64,000 nt of DNA. It comes from Rubrivivax sp. (GTDB taxonomy: Bacteria; Pseudomonadota; Gammaproteobacteria; Burkholderiales; Burkholderiaceae_C). This document shows positions 1 through 8,580 of the stretch, in pieces (the stretch's first letter is position 1; every line of letters starts with the position of its first letter). Made by a program: the position numbers and the translations under genes. Below the pieces are notes generated by a model that was given only the letters and a program-made list of their open reading frames with translations, was not told where the DNA came from and did not search any database. The stretch lies in the NCBI GenBank assembly GCA_030681795.1, contig JAUXRG010000078.1, forward strand, positions 62,001 to 126,000. The letters are read 5' to 3'.

Positions 1-1
1 C

Positions 2-166
2 CTCGAGTGGCGCCTGGGCGTCGTGGCATCCCAGCCCGACCAAGCCGAAGTGCATCTGCGGCCCAACAAGCTGGTGACCTACAAGCATGTGGCGATGATC
101 CTGGCGACGGCGCAACGGCTGGGCGTCACGAAGATCGGCATCGTCGGCAACGAACAGTTCCTTTGA
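2..166 (+). CDS. exbD: ExbD/TolR family protein, C-terminal end only
   Basis: The window opens inside a reading frame that gives 54 residues and stops at a TGA at 164-166. The tail contains EVHLRPNKLVTYKHVAMIL followed by TAQRLGVTKIGIVGNEQF. This is the pattern of the periplasmic C-terminal domain of ExbD/TolR proteins, the proton-channel partners of ExbB that energise TonB or Tol systems from the inner membrane. The membrane helix and start codon lie before the window, so ExbD versus TolR cannot be settled. The next gene starts only 14 bases downstream, which suggests one transcript. A longer overlapping frame that starts at base 7 is an artefact reading through this region. Confidence 0.75.
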   Translation, partial: LEWRLGVVASQPDQAEVHLRPNKLVTYKHVAMILATAQRLGVTKIGIVGNEQFL

Positions 167-180
167 GACCTTTGCGAACC

Positions 181-1392
181 ATGAAGACCTTGCGCGCGCT
201 GACGCTCGCCTGTGTGGCGTTTTCGGCCACCGGTTGGTTGACCCAGACGGCCGCGCAAGGCGTGCGTCCCGAGGTGGGCAAGCCTTTGCAGCAGGCCAGT
301 GAACTGCTCAAGGCAGGCAAAGCCAAGGAGGCGCTGGCCAAGGTGCGCGAAGCCGACGGCGTGGGCAACAAGACCGCGGCCGAACAGCTCACCATCGATC
401 GCATGAAGGCCGCCTCGGCGCAGCGCGCGGGTGAGCTGGGCACGGCCATCCAGGCGCTGGAGTCCATCCATGGCAAATCCTCGGGCACCGAGGCCGGGCA
501 AATCGCCGAGCAGATCGCCGCGGCCTATGCCCAGCAGCGCAACAACGCCAAGGCGGTCGAGTGGCTGAACAAGGCCCTGCAGGCGGGGAACCACAGCGCC
601 TCGGTCAAGCAGCTCCAGAGCTACCTGCAGGCGGCCAGCGGCGACTACGGCGCCATCGCTCGTGACGCCGGCGCGGCGGTCTCCGGTGCCGAGCACGCCG
701 GGCGCCGGCCCGAGGAAGGCGACTTGCTGCGCCTGGCCGACGCGCAACAGCGCACCGGCAACAACGCCGGCTACATCCTCACGCTCGAGAAGCTCCTTCT
801 CAACTACCCGAAGAAGGACTACTGGAACGCCTACCTCGGCCGCCTGCCGCGCAAGACGGGTTTCAGCGACCGCTTCGCGCTGGACGTCATGCGCCTGCGC
901 CTGGCCAGCGGTACGCTGACCAAGGCCGAGGACTTCATGGAAATGGCCCAGCTCTCGCTGCAGGCCGGCGTGCCGGCCGAAGCCAGGCATGTGGTGGACC
1001 AGGGCTTCAAGTCCGGCGTGCTGGGCACAGGCCCCGAGGCCGCACGGCATCAGCGATTGCGCGAACTGGCGATCAAGCAGGAGACCGATTCCAAGGCTTC
1101 GTTGCCCAACCAGGCGGCCGAAGCCGAGGGCTTCAAGGAAGGCGACGCCCTCATCAAGGCCGGCAACGCCTACGTCTCGCTGGGCGAGGTCGACAAGGGC
1201 ATCGCCTTGATCCAGAAGGGCATTGCCAAGGGGGGCCTCAAGCGCCCCGAAGACGGCAAGCTGCGCCTGGGCCTGGCCCAGCTGCAATCGCCCAAGGGCA
1301 AGGCCGCCGCCACGCAGACGCTGCGCAGCATCAAGAGCAATGACGGCGCCGCGGAGATCGCGCGCCTGTGGTTGATCGTCGGCGCGCCCTAG
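181..1392 (+). CDS. exported TPR-type repeat protein, function unknown
   Basis: A 403-residue protein. The ATG at 181 was chosen because it gives a clear signal peptide (MKTLRALTLACVAFSATGW, cleavage probably after TAAQ); the frame is open further upstream but that part overlaps the ExbD tail. The mature part is alanine-rich and almost entirely helical, with repeated pairs of helices (for example around residues 40-75, 95-160 and 330-390) as in tetratricopeptide repeats. No catalytic motif is visible. Sitting right behind an ExbD gene, it may be a periplasmic scaffold for that transport system; this is inference from position only. Confidence 0.7.
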   Translation: MKTLRALTLACVAFSATGWLTQTAAQGVRPEVGKPLQQASELLKAGKAKEALAKVREADGVGNKTAAEQLTIDRMKAASAQRAGELGTAIQALESIHGKSSGTEAGQIAEQIAAAYAQQRNNAKAVEWLNKALQAGNHSASVKQLQSYLQAASGDYGAIARDAGAAVSGAEHAGRRPEEGDLLRLADAQQRTGNNAGYILTLEKLLLNYPKKDYWNAYLGRLPRKTGFSDRFALDVMRLRLASGTLTKAEDFMEMAQLSLQAGVPAEARHVVDQGFKSGVLGTGPEAARHQRLRELAIKQETDSKASLPNQAAEAEGFKEGDALIKAGNAYVSLGEVDKGIALIQKGIAKGGLKRPEDGKLRLGLAQLQSPKGKAAATQTLRSIKSNDGAAEIARLWLIVGAP

Positions 1393-1404
1393 CCAGTGCG
1401 CGCC

Positions 1405-1428
1405 GGGGCACCGAAGCCGCCCCTTTTT
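1405..1428 (+). terminator. weak intrinsic terminator after the TPR gene
   Basis: GGGGC at 1405-1409 can pair with GCCCC at 1419-1423 across a nine-base loop, followed by TTTTT at 1424-1428. It lies 13 bases after the TPR gene stop and before the next start at 1449. The stem is short, so the call is tentative. Confidence 0.4.
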
Positions 1429-1448
1429 GATCGCGCAGAATCCGGGGC

Positions 1449-2405
1449 ATGAGTCTCCCCCTGCCCCCCTATGTGCAGTCCATGGGCCAAGGCGTGCATG
1501 CCGTGGACACCGGCTTCCACCGCGACCGCTTCGATGCCGCCTACCTGCTCGTGCATGAAGGTCGCGCGGCCTTCATAGACACCGGCACGCACTTCGCCGT
1601 TCCGCGCTTGCTGGCCGCCCTGCATGCCCTGGGTGTGGCTCGCGAGCAGGTCGATTTCGTCATTCCGACGCATGTGCATCTGGACCATGCCGGTGGCGCC
1701 GGCACCCTGATGCGCGAACTGCCGGCCGCGCGAATGCTGGTGCACCCGCGCGGCGCCAGGCACATGATCGACCCCGGCGCCCTGTGGCAAGGTGCGCTGG
1801 CGGTGTACGGCGCCGATGAAATGCAGCGCACCTACGGCGAGGTGGTGCCCGTGGCCGCCGAGCGCGTGCACACCACGAGCGACGAGATGACCGTCAGCCT
1901 GGCGGGCCGCGAACTGCGCTTTGCCGACACACCCGGCCACGCCCGCCACCACCACTGCATCTGGGACGCCGCCACGCAGGGCTGGTTCACCGGAGACACC
2001 TTCGGGCTGAGCTACCCCGAGTTCGACAATGAACGCGGAGCCTGGATCCTGCCCACCTCCACGCCGGTGCAGTTCGAACCCGAGGTGCTGCGCGCTTCGA
2101 TCCAGCGGTTGCTGGCCCGCGAGCCGCAGTGCATGTACCTCACGCACTTCGGCCGCGTCACCGACGTGCCGCGTCTGGGCGCGCTGCTGCTGTCGCTGCT
2201 CGACGAGATGGCGGAACTCGGGCGCTCGCTGCGTCATGCCGCGGACCGACACGAGGCGCTCAAGCGCGGGCAGCTGGAAATCTACCTGCGCAGCCTGGCC
2301 GCCCATGGTTGCCGTTACAGCCGCGAGCAGATCGAGCAGATGCTGGCGATGGACCTGGAGCTCAACGCGCAAGGCATGGCGGTCTGGCTGGACCGCGGCA
2401 GATAG
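1449..2405 (+). CDS. MBL-fold metallo-hydrolase
   Basis: A 318-residue protein of the metallo-beta-lactamase fold. The first zinc-binding motif THVHLDHAGG is near residue 75. Further metal ligands are the His-rich stretch GHARHHHC (about 160), the Asp in FTGDTFG (about 180) and the His in YLTHFG (about 235). The substrate cannot be told from the sequence; the family includes glyoxalase II-like thioesterases and lactonases. The C-terminal 70 residues are helical and probably pack against the active site. A short-chain dehydrogenase starts 31 bases downstream on the same strand, which suggests joint expression. Confidence 0.85.
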   Translation: MSLPLPPYVQSMGQGVHAVDTGFHRDRFDAAYLLVHEGRAAFIDTGTHFAVPRLLAALHALGVAREQVDFVIPTHVHLDHAGGAGTLMRELPAARMLVHPRGARHMIDPGALWQGALAVYGADEMQRTYGEVVPVAAERVHTTSDEMTVSLAGRELRFADTPGHARHHHCIWDAATQGWFTGDTFGLSYPEFDNERGAWILPTSTPVQFEPEVLRASIQRLLAREPQCMYLTHFGRVTDVPRLGALLLSLLDEMAELGRSLRHAADRHEALKRGQLEIYLRSLAAHGCRYSREQIEQMLAMDLELNAQGMAVWLDRGR

Positions 2406-2436
2406 ATGCACAGGCGCTGAGCGCCGGGGAAGACAC

Positions 2437-3234
2437 ATGGAGCAACGAGTCCACTTCGCATTGCACGGCCGCGTGGTGGTGATCACCGGCGCGGCCCGGG
2501 GTATCGGCGAGGCCTGCGCGCGCCGCTTGGTCCAGGACGGCGCGGCCGTGGCCTTGTGGGACGTGGACGACAGCGCCGGAGCCCGGCTCGCGACCGAACT
2601 GGCAGCCGCAGGAGCGCAGGCGCTTTACTGCCATTGCGACGTGGCGCACAAGGCAGACGTGGACGCCGCGCTCGCGACGACACTCGCGCGCTTCGGTCGT
2701 GTGGACGGCCTGGTCAACAACGCCGGCATCTTCAAGGCCGCGCCGTTCCTGGAAGTCACCGAAGCCGACTGGGACGCCGTGATCGCCGTCAACCTGAAGG
2801 GCTCGTTCCTCGTCGGGCAGGCGGTGGCGCGCGAGATGGTCAAGGCGCCGGGCGGGCGCAAGGGCGCCATCGTGAATATGAGCTCGGTCAACGGCACGCT
2901 GGCGATCCCCAGCATCGCCAGCTACAACGCCAGCAAGGGCGCGATCAACCAGCTCACGCGGGTGATGGCCCTGTCGCTCGCCGACCAGGGCGTGCGCGTG
3001 AATGCCGTGGCACCAGGCACCATCGCCACCGAGCTGGCGCGCAGCGCCGTGCTCACCAGCGACGAAGCCAGGGCGCGCATCATGAGCCGCACGCCGATGA
3101 AGCGGCTGGGCGAGCCCGGCGAGATCGCCGACGTGGTCGCGTTCCTGCTCAGCGATGCCGCCAGCTATGTCACCGGCGAGATCGTGGTCGCCGATGGCGG
3201 GCGGATGACGCTGAACTACACGGTCCCGGTTTGA
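2437..3234 (+). CDS. SDR family NAD(P)-dependent oxidoreductase
   Basis: A 265-residue classical short-chain dehydrogenase. The cofactor motif TGAARGIGEA is near residue 20, NNAG near 92, and the catalytic Ser, Tyr and Lys are seen in NMSS and ASYNASKGAINQ (about 145-170). The ATG at 2437 gives the normal family length; the same frame is open much further upstream, but there it lies over the preceding hydrolase gene in another frame. The C-terminal YVTGEIVVADGG motif is normal for the family. Substrate unknown. Confidence 0.9.
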   Translation: MEQRVHFALHGRVVVITGAARGIGEACARRLVQDGAAVALWDVDDSAGARLATELAAAGAQALYCHCDVAHKADVDAALATTLARFGRVDGLVNNAGIFKAAPFLEVTEADWDAVIAVNLKGSFLVGQAVAREMVKAPGGRKGAIVNMSSVNGTLAIPSIASYNASKGAINQLTRVMALSLADQGVRVNAVAPGTIATELARSAVLTSDEARARIMSRTPMKRLGEPGEIADVVAFLLSDAASYVTGEIVVADGGRMTLNYTVPV

Positions 3235-3324
3235 ACCACGGGGGCGCGGCGCCCTATCCCGCGTCAGGCAACCCGCGTTAGCCTTGCGGTTGCGGCATGT
3301 GCCGCGTTGTCCGGCGGTGCTTCG

Positions 3325-3723
3325 ATGAGAATCCTCCACACCATGCTGCGGGTAGGCGACCTGCAGCGCTCGATCGCCTTCTACACCGAGGTGCTGGGCA
3401 TGACGCTGTTGCGCACCACCGAGCGGCCGGACCAGAAATACGACCTGGCGTTCCTCGGCTACGGAGCCAACCCGGCGCACGCCGAGATCGAGCTCACCTA
3501 TAACTACGGCGTAGCGCAATACGAGCTCGGCACGGCCTTCGGCCACATCGCCATCGGCGTGCCCGATGTCACTGCCATCTGCAAGGCCGTGCGCGACAAG
3601 GCCGCCGCACTGGGTGGCGCCATCACGCGCGAGCCCGGTCCGGTGAAGGGCGGCAGCACCTTCATCGCCTTCATCACCGACCCCGACGGCTACAAGATCG
3701 AGCTCATCGAACGCTCGGTCTGA
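3325..3723 (+). CDS. gloA: lactoylglutathione lyase (glyoxalase I)
   Basis: A 132-residue protein, the usual size of bacterial glyoxalase I, which isomerises the hemithioacetal of methylglyoxal and glutathione in the cytosol. Typical motifs are [16 protein letters not shown] at the N-terminus, [37 protein letters not shown] and the C-terminal [12 protein letters not shown]. The metal ligands of the family (His near the start, Glu in the IELTYN segment, His in GHIA and Glu in KIELIE) are all present. The ATG at 3325 is preferred over a TTG at 3307 because it starts directly at the conserved [10 protein letters not shown]. Confidence 0.93.
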   Translation: MRILHTMLRVGDLQRSIAFYTEVLGMTLLRTTERPDQKYDLAFLGYGANPAHAEIELTYNYGVAQYELGTAFGHIAIGVPDVTAICKAVRDKAAALGGAITREPGPVKGGSTFIAFITDPDGYKIELIERSV

Positions 3724-3741
3724 CCCGGGCAGGCGCACCCC

Positions 3742-4413
3742 ATGTACCTGCCTGCCCACTTCGAGCCGCCGGATACCGGCGCGCTGCATGCCCTGATGCG
3801 CGAACACCCGCTGGCCGCGCTCGTGACATCGGGCGCGGACGGCCTCACGGCCGACCATGTGCCCTTCGAGCTGGACGGCGCCGCGGGCGCCCCTGGCCGG
3901 CTGCTCGGCCATGTGGCGCGCGCCAACCCGCTCTGGCGCCAGGCCAGCGGCACGCCGGTGCTCGCCATCTTCAGCGGCCCGCAGGCCTATATCTCGCCCT
4001 CGTGGTATCCGAGCAAGGCCCTCACGCACAAGGTGGTGCCGACCTGGAACTATGCGGTCGTGCATGCCCACGGCAGGCTGCGCGCAGTGGACGACACGCC
4101 CTGGCTGCAGGCACTCGTGCAGCGGCTCACGCGGCATCACGAAGCGGCGCAGACGGTGCCCTGGGCCGTGAGCGATGCGCCCGAGGACTATGTGCAGCAG
4201 ATGCTGCGCGCCATCGTCGGCATCGAGATCGAGATCACGCGCCTGGTGGGCAAATTCAAGCTCAGTCAGAACCGCAGCGAGGCCGATCGACGCGGCGTGG
4301 CGGCCGGGCTGCGCGACGGCCAGGGATCTGCGCGCGAACTGGCCGCCACCATGGATGCGCCCCTCACCCCGGCCATCACCCCGGCCATCACCCCGCCAAT
4401 AGACCCGCCCTGA
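3742..4413 (+). CDS. FMN-binding negative transcriptional regulator, PaiB family
   Basis: A 223-residue protein starting 18 bases after gloA. Motifs of the PaiB family are the start MYLPAHFEPPD, then HPLAALVT, AIFSGPQAYISPSWYP, VPTWNYAVVHAHG and LVGKFKLSQNR. The family has a split-barrel flavin-binding fold; Bacillus PaiB was described as a repressor, but for most members the role is unproven. The last 18 residues are odd: a run of Pro-Ala-Ile-Thr units encoded by a 12-base tandem repeat (see the repeat entry), which is outside the conserved domain and probably disordered. Confidence 0.85.
   Translation: MYLPAHFEPPDTGALHALMREHPLAALVTSGADGLTADHVPFELDGAAGAPGRLLGHVARANPLWRQASGTPVLAIFSGPQAYISPSWYPSKALTHKVVPTWNYAVVHAHGRLRAVDDTPWLQALVQRLTRHHEAAQTVPWAVSDAPEDYVQQMLRAIVGIEIEITRLVGKFKLSQNRSEADRRGVAAGLRDGQGSARELAATMDAPLTPAITPAITPPIDPP
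4364..4399 (+). repeat. 12-bp tandem repeat in the tail of the PaiB-like gene
   Basis: TCACCCCGGCCA occurs at 4364-4375 and 4376-4387 and, with two changes, at 4388-4399. The unit length is a multiple of three, so copy-number change would keep the frame. Confidence 0.85.
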
Positions 4414-4443
4414 ACCACCGCGCCCTCGCTGCAGGCGTCCCCA

Positions 4444-5049
4444 TCAATCGGCCTGCGGCGTCGGGCTGCCGACCCGGCGCAGCGCTTCGAGATCGGCCAG
4501 GGTGTCCACATCCAGCAGCACGCCGGGGTCGTCGAGCTCCTCACCGTGCGCCGGGTAGCGCAGCACCATGCGGCGCACGCCTTCGTCGCCGCTGAGCTGG
4601 ATGAGCTCGGAATACAGCTCGGCCGAAAAGCCCACAGGGTAGCCGCGGCGGCCGCGGTGCTGCGCATAGACCACCGCATGCTGCTCGAGCGCCTTGGCCA
4701 CGGCCAGGAGGCTGCTCGGCCGCACCAGCGGCATGTCGCCAGGCAACACCAGCCAGCCAGAGGCTCGCGAGCGCTCGCTCACCCCGGCGGCGATCGCCGC
4801 TCCCATGCCGCGTGCGGCCTCATCCTCGCTGAGCACCACGATGTCGCGCGTGGCCAGGTGCTGCGCGGCCAATGGGGCCAAGGCCCGCGTCGTCACCACC
4901 ACCAGGGGAAGCTGGGTCTCGATGGCGTGGCGCAGCGTGGTGCCCAGCAGCGTGCTGCCGCCGAAAGCCTGCTCGAGCTTGTGCAGCGGGCCGCCAAAGC
5001 GGCGGCCGCTGCCGGCAGCCGGTACGACGATCGCGGGGCGAGAGCGCAT
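4444..5049 (-). CDS. MobA-like nucleotidyltransferase
   Basis: A 201-residue protein with the nucleotidyltransferase signature VPAAGSGRRFGGPLHKL at residues 9-25, followed by GSTLLGTTLRHA, LPGDMPLVRPSSL (nucleotide and metal binding, about 105) and GYPVGFSAELY. It most resembles the molybdenum cofactor cytidylyl/guanylyltransferase group (MobA/MocA), which transfers a nucleotide to molybdopterin; no molybdoenzyme gene lies nearby, so the exact substrate is open. It is convergent with the PaiB-like gene. The following 278 bases up to the cupin gene contain no coding signal that I trust. Confidence 0.8.
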   Translation of the reverse strand: MRSRPAIVVPAAGSGRRFGGPLHKLEQAFGGSTLLGTTLRHAIETQLPLVVVTTRALAPLAAQHLATRDIVVLSEDEAARGMGAAIAAGVSERSRASGWLVLPGDMPLVRPSSLLAVAKALEQHAVVYAQHRGRRGYPVGFSAELYSELIQLSGDEGVRRMVLRYPAHGEELDDPGVLLDVDTLADLEALRRVGSPTPQAD

Positions 5050-5327
5050 TTCTTTTCGACGCTGCGAGGCCTTCCCGCGAGCGTCCTCCTTGGGTCCGAG
5101 AATGGCGGCGGGCCCTGGCGCCAGAAAGTGGGGCGTTCACTTACGGCGTTTCACCTAGTCCACGGGTGCGCGGGCGCGGACCACCGACCCCCCTACCCTG
5201 TCGAGCCCCGGGACTCAAGGGGCCGGGTGAGCGCATCGATCTGCGCGCCTGTACAGTTCCGGCCGTTCGAGTCTTGCGTCATGCACGGCGCGGGCCTGTG
5301 CTCATACACCTCAGCGGGAGACCCCTC

Positions 5328-5867
5328 GTGACGGCACCCATCGTGAACATCGCCGATGTCGAACTCGTTCCCCGCCCGGCAGAACACCTGCCCACCGGCC
5401 CCGCCGCGTCGGTGTTCGCCGCCAGCACGGGGCGGGTCTCCCGACGCATCGGTGCCGTCCAGCTGGGCTACAACATCACCGCCGTCGCGCCGGGCAGGGC
5501 GGCCTATCCCTTCCACTCCCATCGCGTCAACGAAGAGATGTTCTTCATCCTTCAGGGGCAGGGCGAGATCCGCCTCGGAAACCAGACCCATCGCATTCGC
5601 GTGGGTGACTTCATTGCCTGCCCGGCCGGCGGGCCGGACACCGCGCACCGGATCACGAATACCGGGCTCGATGAACTGCGTTACCTGGCCGTCAGCACGG
5701 CACGCTCGCCTGAAATTTGCGAGTATCCCGACAGCGGCAAGTTCGGTGTCTATGCCGAATTCAGGTCCCCGGGGGACGCGGCGGTCGAGCCCTTCTACTT
5801 CATGGGGCGCGAGGAACTCATGCTCGACTACTGGGACGGAGAAGGTTCGGCGCCGGGCGCCGTCTGA
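5328..5867 (+). CDS. cupin domain protein
   Basis: A 179-residue single-domain cupin. The first cupin motif is seen in YPFHSHRVNEEMFFILQGQG (about residues 61-80) with two His and a Glu as metal ligands, and the second in the segment FIACPAGGPDTAHRITNTG. These proteins bind a metal or a small ligand; enzyme or sensor cannot be decided. The GTG start at 5328 is preferred because GCGGGAG lies seven bases before it; a second in-frame GTG at 5343 is possible. The open frame upstream of 5328 has no family resemblance. Confidence 0.8.
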   Translation: MTAPIVNIADVELVPRPAEHLPTGPAASVFAASTGRVSRRIGAVQLGYNITAVAPGRAAYPFHSHRVNEEMFFILQGQGEIRLGNQTHRIRVGDFIACPAGGPDTAHRITNTGLDELRYLAVSTARSPEICEYPDSGKFGVYAEFRSPGDAAVEPFYFMGREELMLDYWDGEGSAPGAV

Positions 5868-5909
5868 CCCTTGCACGAGGACTTGCCCGAGTCACCCGCA
5901 GAACACGCC

Positions 5910-6548
5910 ATGCACCGCCGCCATGCGCTGCTCTCGCTGACGTTCCCGGCCACCGCGCTTGCGCAGAGCCAGGACATCGCGCCGGCCAACCCGGTCGACA
6001 GCGTCGCTGCCTACGTCATTCCCACAGACAACATCTCCGAGCAAGCCGCCGCGGTGATCGCCCGCGCGCTGACCAAGGACACGGGCCTTTGGATCAAGTC
6101 CACGCTGTGGACGCCATCGGGCGAGATGGAACCCTTTCCGGGAACGAATCAGTATCCGGCCGAGGACTACTTTGCGCTCGGCGCTTCCGCCATGAAGCTG
6201 CTGCGGGACGCATCGGTTCGCACCTACTTCATCGTCCTGACCGATCGCGACATCAATTCGAAGTCGCGCAACTTCCGGTACCAGTACTCGATGCACAGCC
6301 CAATGGCCCGCACCTCGGTGCTCTCCATCGCGCGCCTCCAGCACGAGAAGGACGGGTCGTTGGCCCCCGGGGATGTGGTCGCCACGAGAGCGGCCAAGAT
6401 GCTCTTGCGCATCGTCGGAGAAATGCGGCTCGGTTGGCGGCGAACGGCTGATCCCACCGATCTGATGTACGCCCCGCTGACGTCGATCGAAGATATCGAC
6501 CGCATGAGCTTGATTCACACCGTCCAGCGGCGAAGGCAGGCAAAGTAA
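5910..6548 (+). CDS. exported archaemetzincin-like protein without the zinc motif
   Basis: A 212-residue protein. The ATG at 5910 gives a signal-like start ([20 protein letters not shown]); the frame is open from a TTG at 5871. The body follows the archaemetzincin (peptidase M54) pattern: [21 protein letters not shown] (about 108-122), SVLSIARL (136-143), RAAK (160-163) and a Met-turn-like LMY (185-187) before DID (195-197). Where the family has HExGH, this protein reads RIVGE (167-171), and the cysteines of the family are missing. It is therefore probably not a zinc peptidase. Function unknown; identification is by motif memory, not a search. Confidence 0.6.
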   Translation: MHRRHALLSLTFPATALAQSQDIAPANPVDSVAAYVIPTDNISEQAAAVIARALTKDTGLWIKSTLWTPSGEMEPFPGTNQYPAEDYFALGASAMKLLRDASVRTYFIVLTDRDINSKSRNFRYQYSMHSPMARTSVLSIARLQHEKDGSLAPGDVVATRAAKMLLRIVGEMRLGWRRTADPTDLMYAPLTSIEDIDRMSLIHTVQRRRQAK

Positions 6549-6649
6549 CGCCCGTCTCGGACCGACCCATGGCGCAGCGGGTCCGTGCCTGCTCGGTGCC
6601 CACGCGCCAAGCCGAGGGGCGGGCGCGGCGCCCTTCCTATACTGCCCGC

Positions 6650-7282
6650 ATGGACATCGCCCACCTGCGCAAGAGCTACGAGCGCGACCAACTCGACGAA
6701 ACCGCTTCGGCGGCCGACCCGCTCCAGCAATTCCGGCACTGGTTCGACCAGGCCCTGTCGGCCGAGCTGCCCGAACCCAACGCCATGACGCTGGCCACCG
6801 TGGGCGCCGACGGCAGGCCGTCCACGCGCGTCGTGCTCATCAAGAGCGTGGATGCCTCCGGCGTGGTCTGGTATACCAACTACCACAGCCGCAAGGGTCG
6901 CGATCTGGAGCAACTGCCCTACGCCGCGCTCCAGTTCCACTGGGTGGAGCTCGAACGCGTGGTGCGCATCGAAGGCGCCGTGGAGAAGACCTCGGCGGCA
7001 GAGTCCGACGCCTATTTCGCGACGCGCCCGCTTGATTCGCGACTCGGGGCCTGGGCTTCACCGCAGAGCGAGGTGATCTCTTCACGCGCCGTGCTGGTGG
7101 CCAACGCGGCCAGGATCGCCGCGCGTCACGCCCTGAGTCCGCCACGACCGCCGCACTGGGGCGGCTACCGTCTGCGGCCCGAGCGCTGGGAGTTCTGGCA
7201 GGGGCGCAAGAGCCGGCTGCACGACCGCCTGCAATACCGGCTGGACGAGGGCCGCTGGGTGCGCGAGCGCCTGGCCCCGTAG
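6650..7282 (+). CDS. pdxH: pyridoxamine 5'-phosphate oxidase
   Basis: A 210-residue protein, close to the usual length of PdxH, which oxidises pyridoxamine or pyridoxine phosphate to PLP with FMN and oxygen. Recognised segments are [12 protein letters not shown] at the start, [67 protein letters not shown], and the C-terminal [20 protein letters not shown] that forms part of the substrate site. The ATG at 6650 starts at the conserved [10 protein letters not shown]. Confidence 0.97.
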   Translation: MDIAHLRKSYERDQLDETASAADPLQQFRHWFDQALSAELPEPNAMTLATVGADGRPSTRVVLIKSVDASGVVWYTNYHSRKGRDLEQLPYAALQFHWVELERVVRIEGAVEKTSAAESDAYFATRPLDSRLGAWASPQSEVISSRAVLVANAARIAARHALSPPRPPHWGGYRLRPERWEFWQGRKSRLHDRLQYRLDEGRWVRERLAP

Positions 7283-7302
7283 TCGATCCGTCGCGCGGGC
7301 GC

Positions 7303-8571
7303 TCAGGCCTGGGCCTGGCGGACCACACGCTGCGGAAACGGGATCTCCACCGCGGCGGCCTCGATCGCGCGCAGGATCGCCAGGTTGACGTCCGAGAGCA
7401 CGTTGCCCTGGCCGTTCTCGGGGTCGGCGATCCAGAACGCGACGGTGAGCGCCAGCCCGTCGGCCGCGAAGCCCGACAGCTGCACCGCAGGCGCCGTGTC
7501 CGCCACCACGCGCGGCACCGCGGCCACCGCGGCGGCCAGCTGCGGCATCAAGGCGTCGAGGTCCGTGCCATAGGCGACCTGCAGCGTGGTCGCCATCAGC
7601 ACCTTGGGGTCGGCCAGCGAGGCGTTTTCGATCCGTTGCGTGATCATCATCTCGTTGGGCACGATGGACTCGCGGCCGTTGAGGGCGCGGATGACGGTGT
7701 AGCGCGTGCTGATATCGGTGATGCGGCCTTCGAAGTTGTCCACCTTGACCAAGTCGCCGATGCGCATGCTGTGTTCGGCCAGGATGACGAAGCCGCTGAT
7801 GTAGTTGGCGGCCAGCTTCTGCAACCCGAAGCCGATGCCCACGCCCAGGGCGCCGCCGATCACACCCAACGCGGTGGGGTCGATGCCCGCGGCATTGAGC
7901 GCGAAGATCAGGCCCAGGAAGAGCAACAGCGCGCGCAGCGCATTGGCCGCCATCTTGCGGATCGAGAGGTTGTCGCTCGCGTCCCGCAGCAGCCGGGCTT
8001 CCAGCGCCGCCGAGACCCACAGCGCGAGCACCAGCACCACGACGGCGGTGAACGCGCCTTCGATGAGGTTGCGCACCGAGACCTGCGCGCCGCCGAACTT
8101 CCAGCCGATGGCGTCCAGCTCCTGCAGGATGAGCGGCAGCGCTCCCGTGATCCACAGCACCACCGCGATCCATGCCACCCACGACAGGCTGCGCTCGAAC
8201 ATGCGCATGAGGGGCGAGCCCGGGAAGGCACTGCGCAACACGCGCACCGCGAGTCGGATCAGGGCCAGCGAGACCAGGATGGGCACCACCAGCTTGAAGA
8301 CCGCGATGGGCAGCTGGTCGCGCAAGGCCCAGCGCGCGAGCAGCGCCAGCAGCAGCGCGAGCACGGGGAACAGCACCCCGTCGACGACACCGCGGCCGAA
8401 CCAGACCGAGCCCGGCCTGGGCGCGGCGCCGCGCAGCAGGCGCACTGCCATCCAGGCCACCGCCAGGCAGCCCACCAGCACCGCCCATTCGACCAGCGCC
8501 GTCGGCTTGAGCAGGCTCTGCGCGAGCAGGCCCAGCTCGTCGGCCGTCAATGGGCGCGCCACGGTGCTCAC
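7303..8571 (-). CDS. MscS family small-conductance mechanosensitive channel
   Basis: A 422-residue inner-membrane protein. There are about five hydrophobic helices in the first 250 residues. The pore-lining TM3 and the MscS beta domain follow: LGVIGGALGVGIGFGLQKLA (about 238-257), then NYISGFVILAEHSMRIGD, a VKVDNFEGRITDISTRYTVI segment and EMMITQRIENAS. MscS channels open under membrane tension to release solutes. The N-terminal extension relative to E. coli MscS (286 residues) places it among the longer MscS relatives. It follows the deacetylase-like gene by nine bases on the same strand and is convergent with pdxH. Confidence 0.9.
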   Translation of the reverse strand: MSTVARPLTADELGLLAQSLLKPTALVEWAVLVGCLAVAWMAVRLLRGAAPRPGSVWFGRGVVDGVLFPVLALLLALLARWALRDQLPIAVFKLVVPILVSLALIRLAVRVLRSAFPGSPLMRMFERSLSWVAWIAVVLWITGALPLILQELDAIGWKFGGAQVSVRNLIEGAFTAVVVLVLALWVSAALEARLLRDASDNLSIRKMAANALRALLLFLGLIFALNAAGIDPTALGVIGGALGVGIGFGLQKLAANYISGFVILAEHSMRIGDLVKVDNFEGRITDISTRYTVIRALNGRESIVPNEMMITQRIENASLADPKVLMATTLQVAYGTDLDALMPQLAAAVAAVPRVVADTAPAVQLSGFAADGLALTVAFWIADPENGQGNVLSDVNLAILRAIEAAAVEIPFPQRVVRQAQA

Positions 8572-8580
8572 TGCCGCCGC

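Noticed and set aside
2362..4140. 592-codon minus-strand open frame over the SDR, gloA and PaiB-like genes
   Set aside because: Antisense shadow: three well supported plus-strand genes cover it and its own translation has no recognisable domain.
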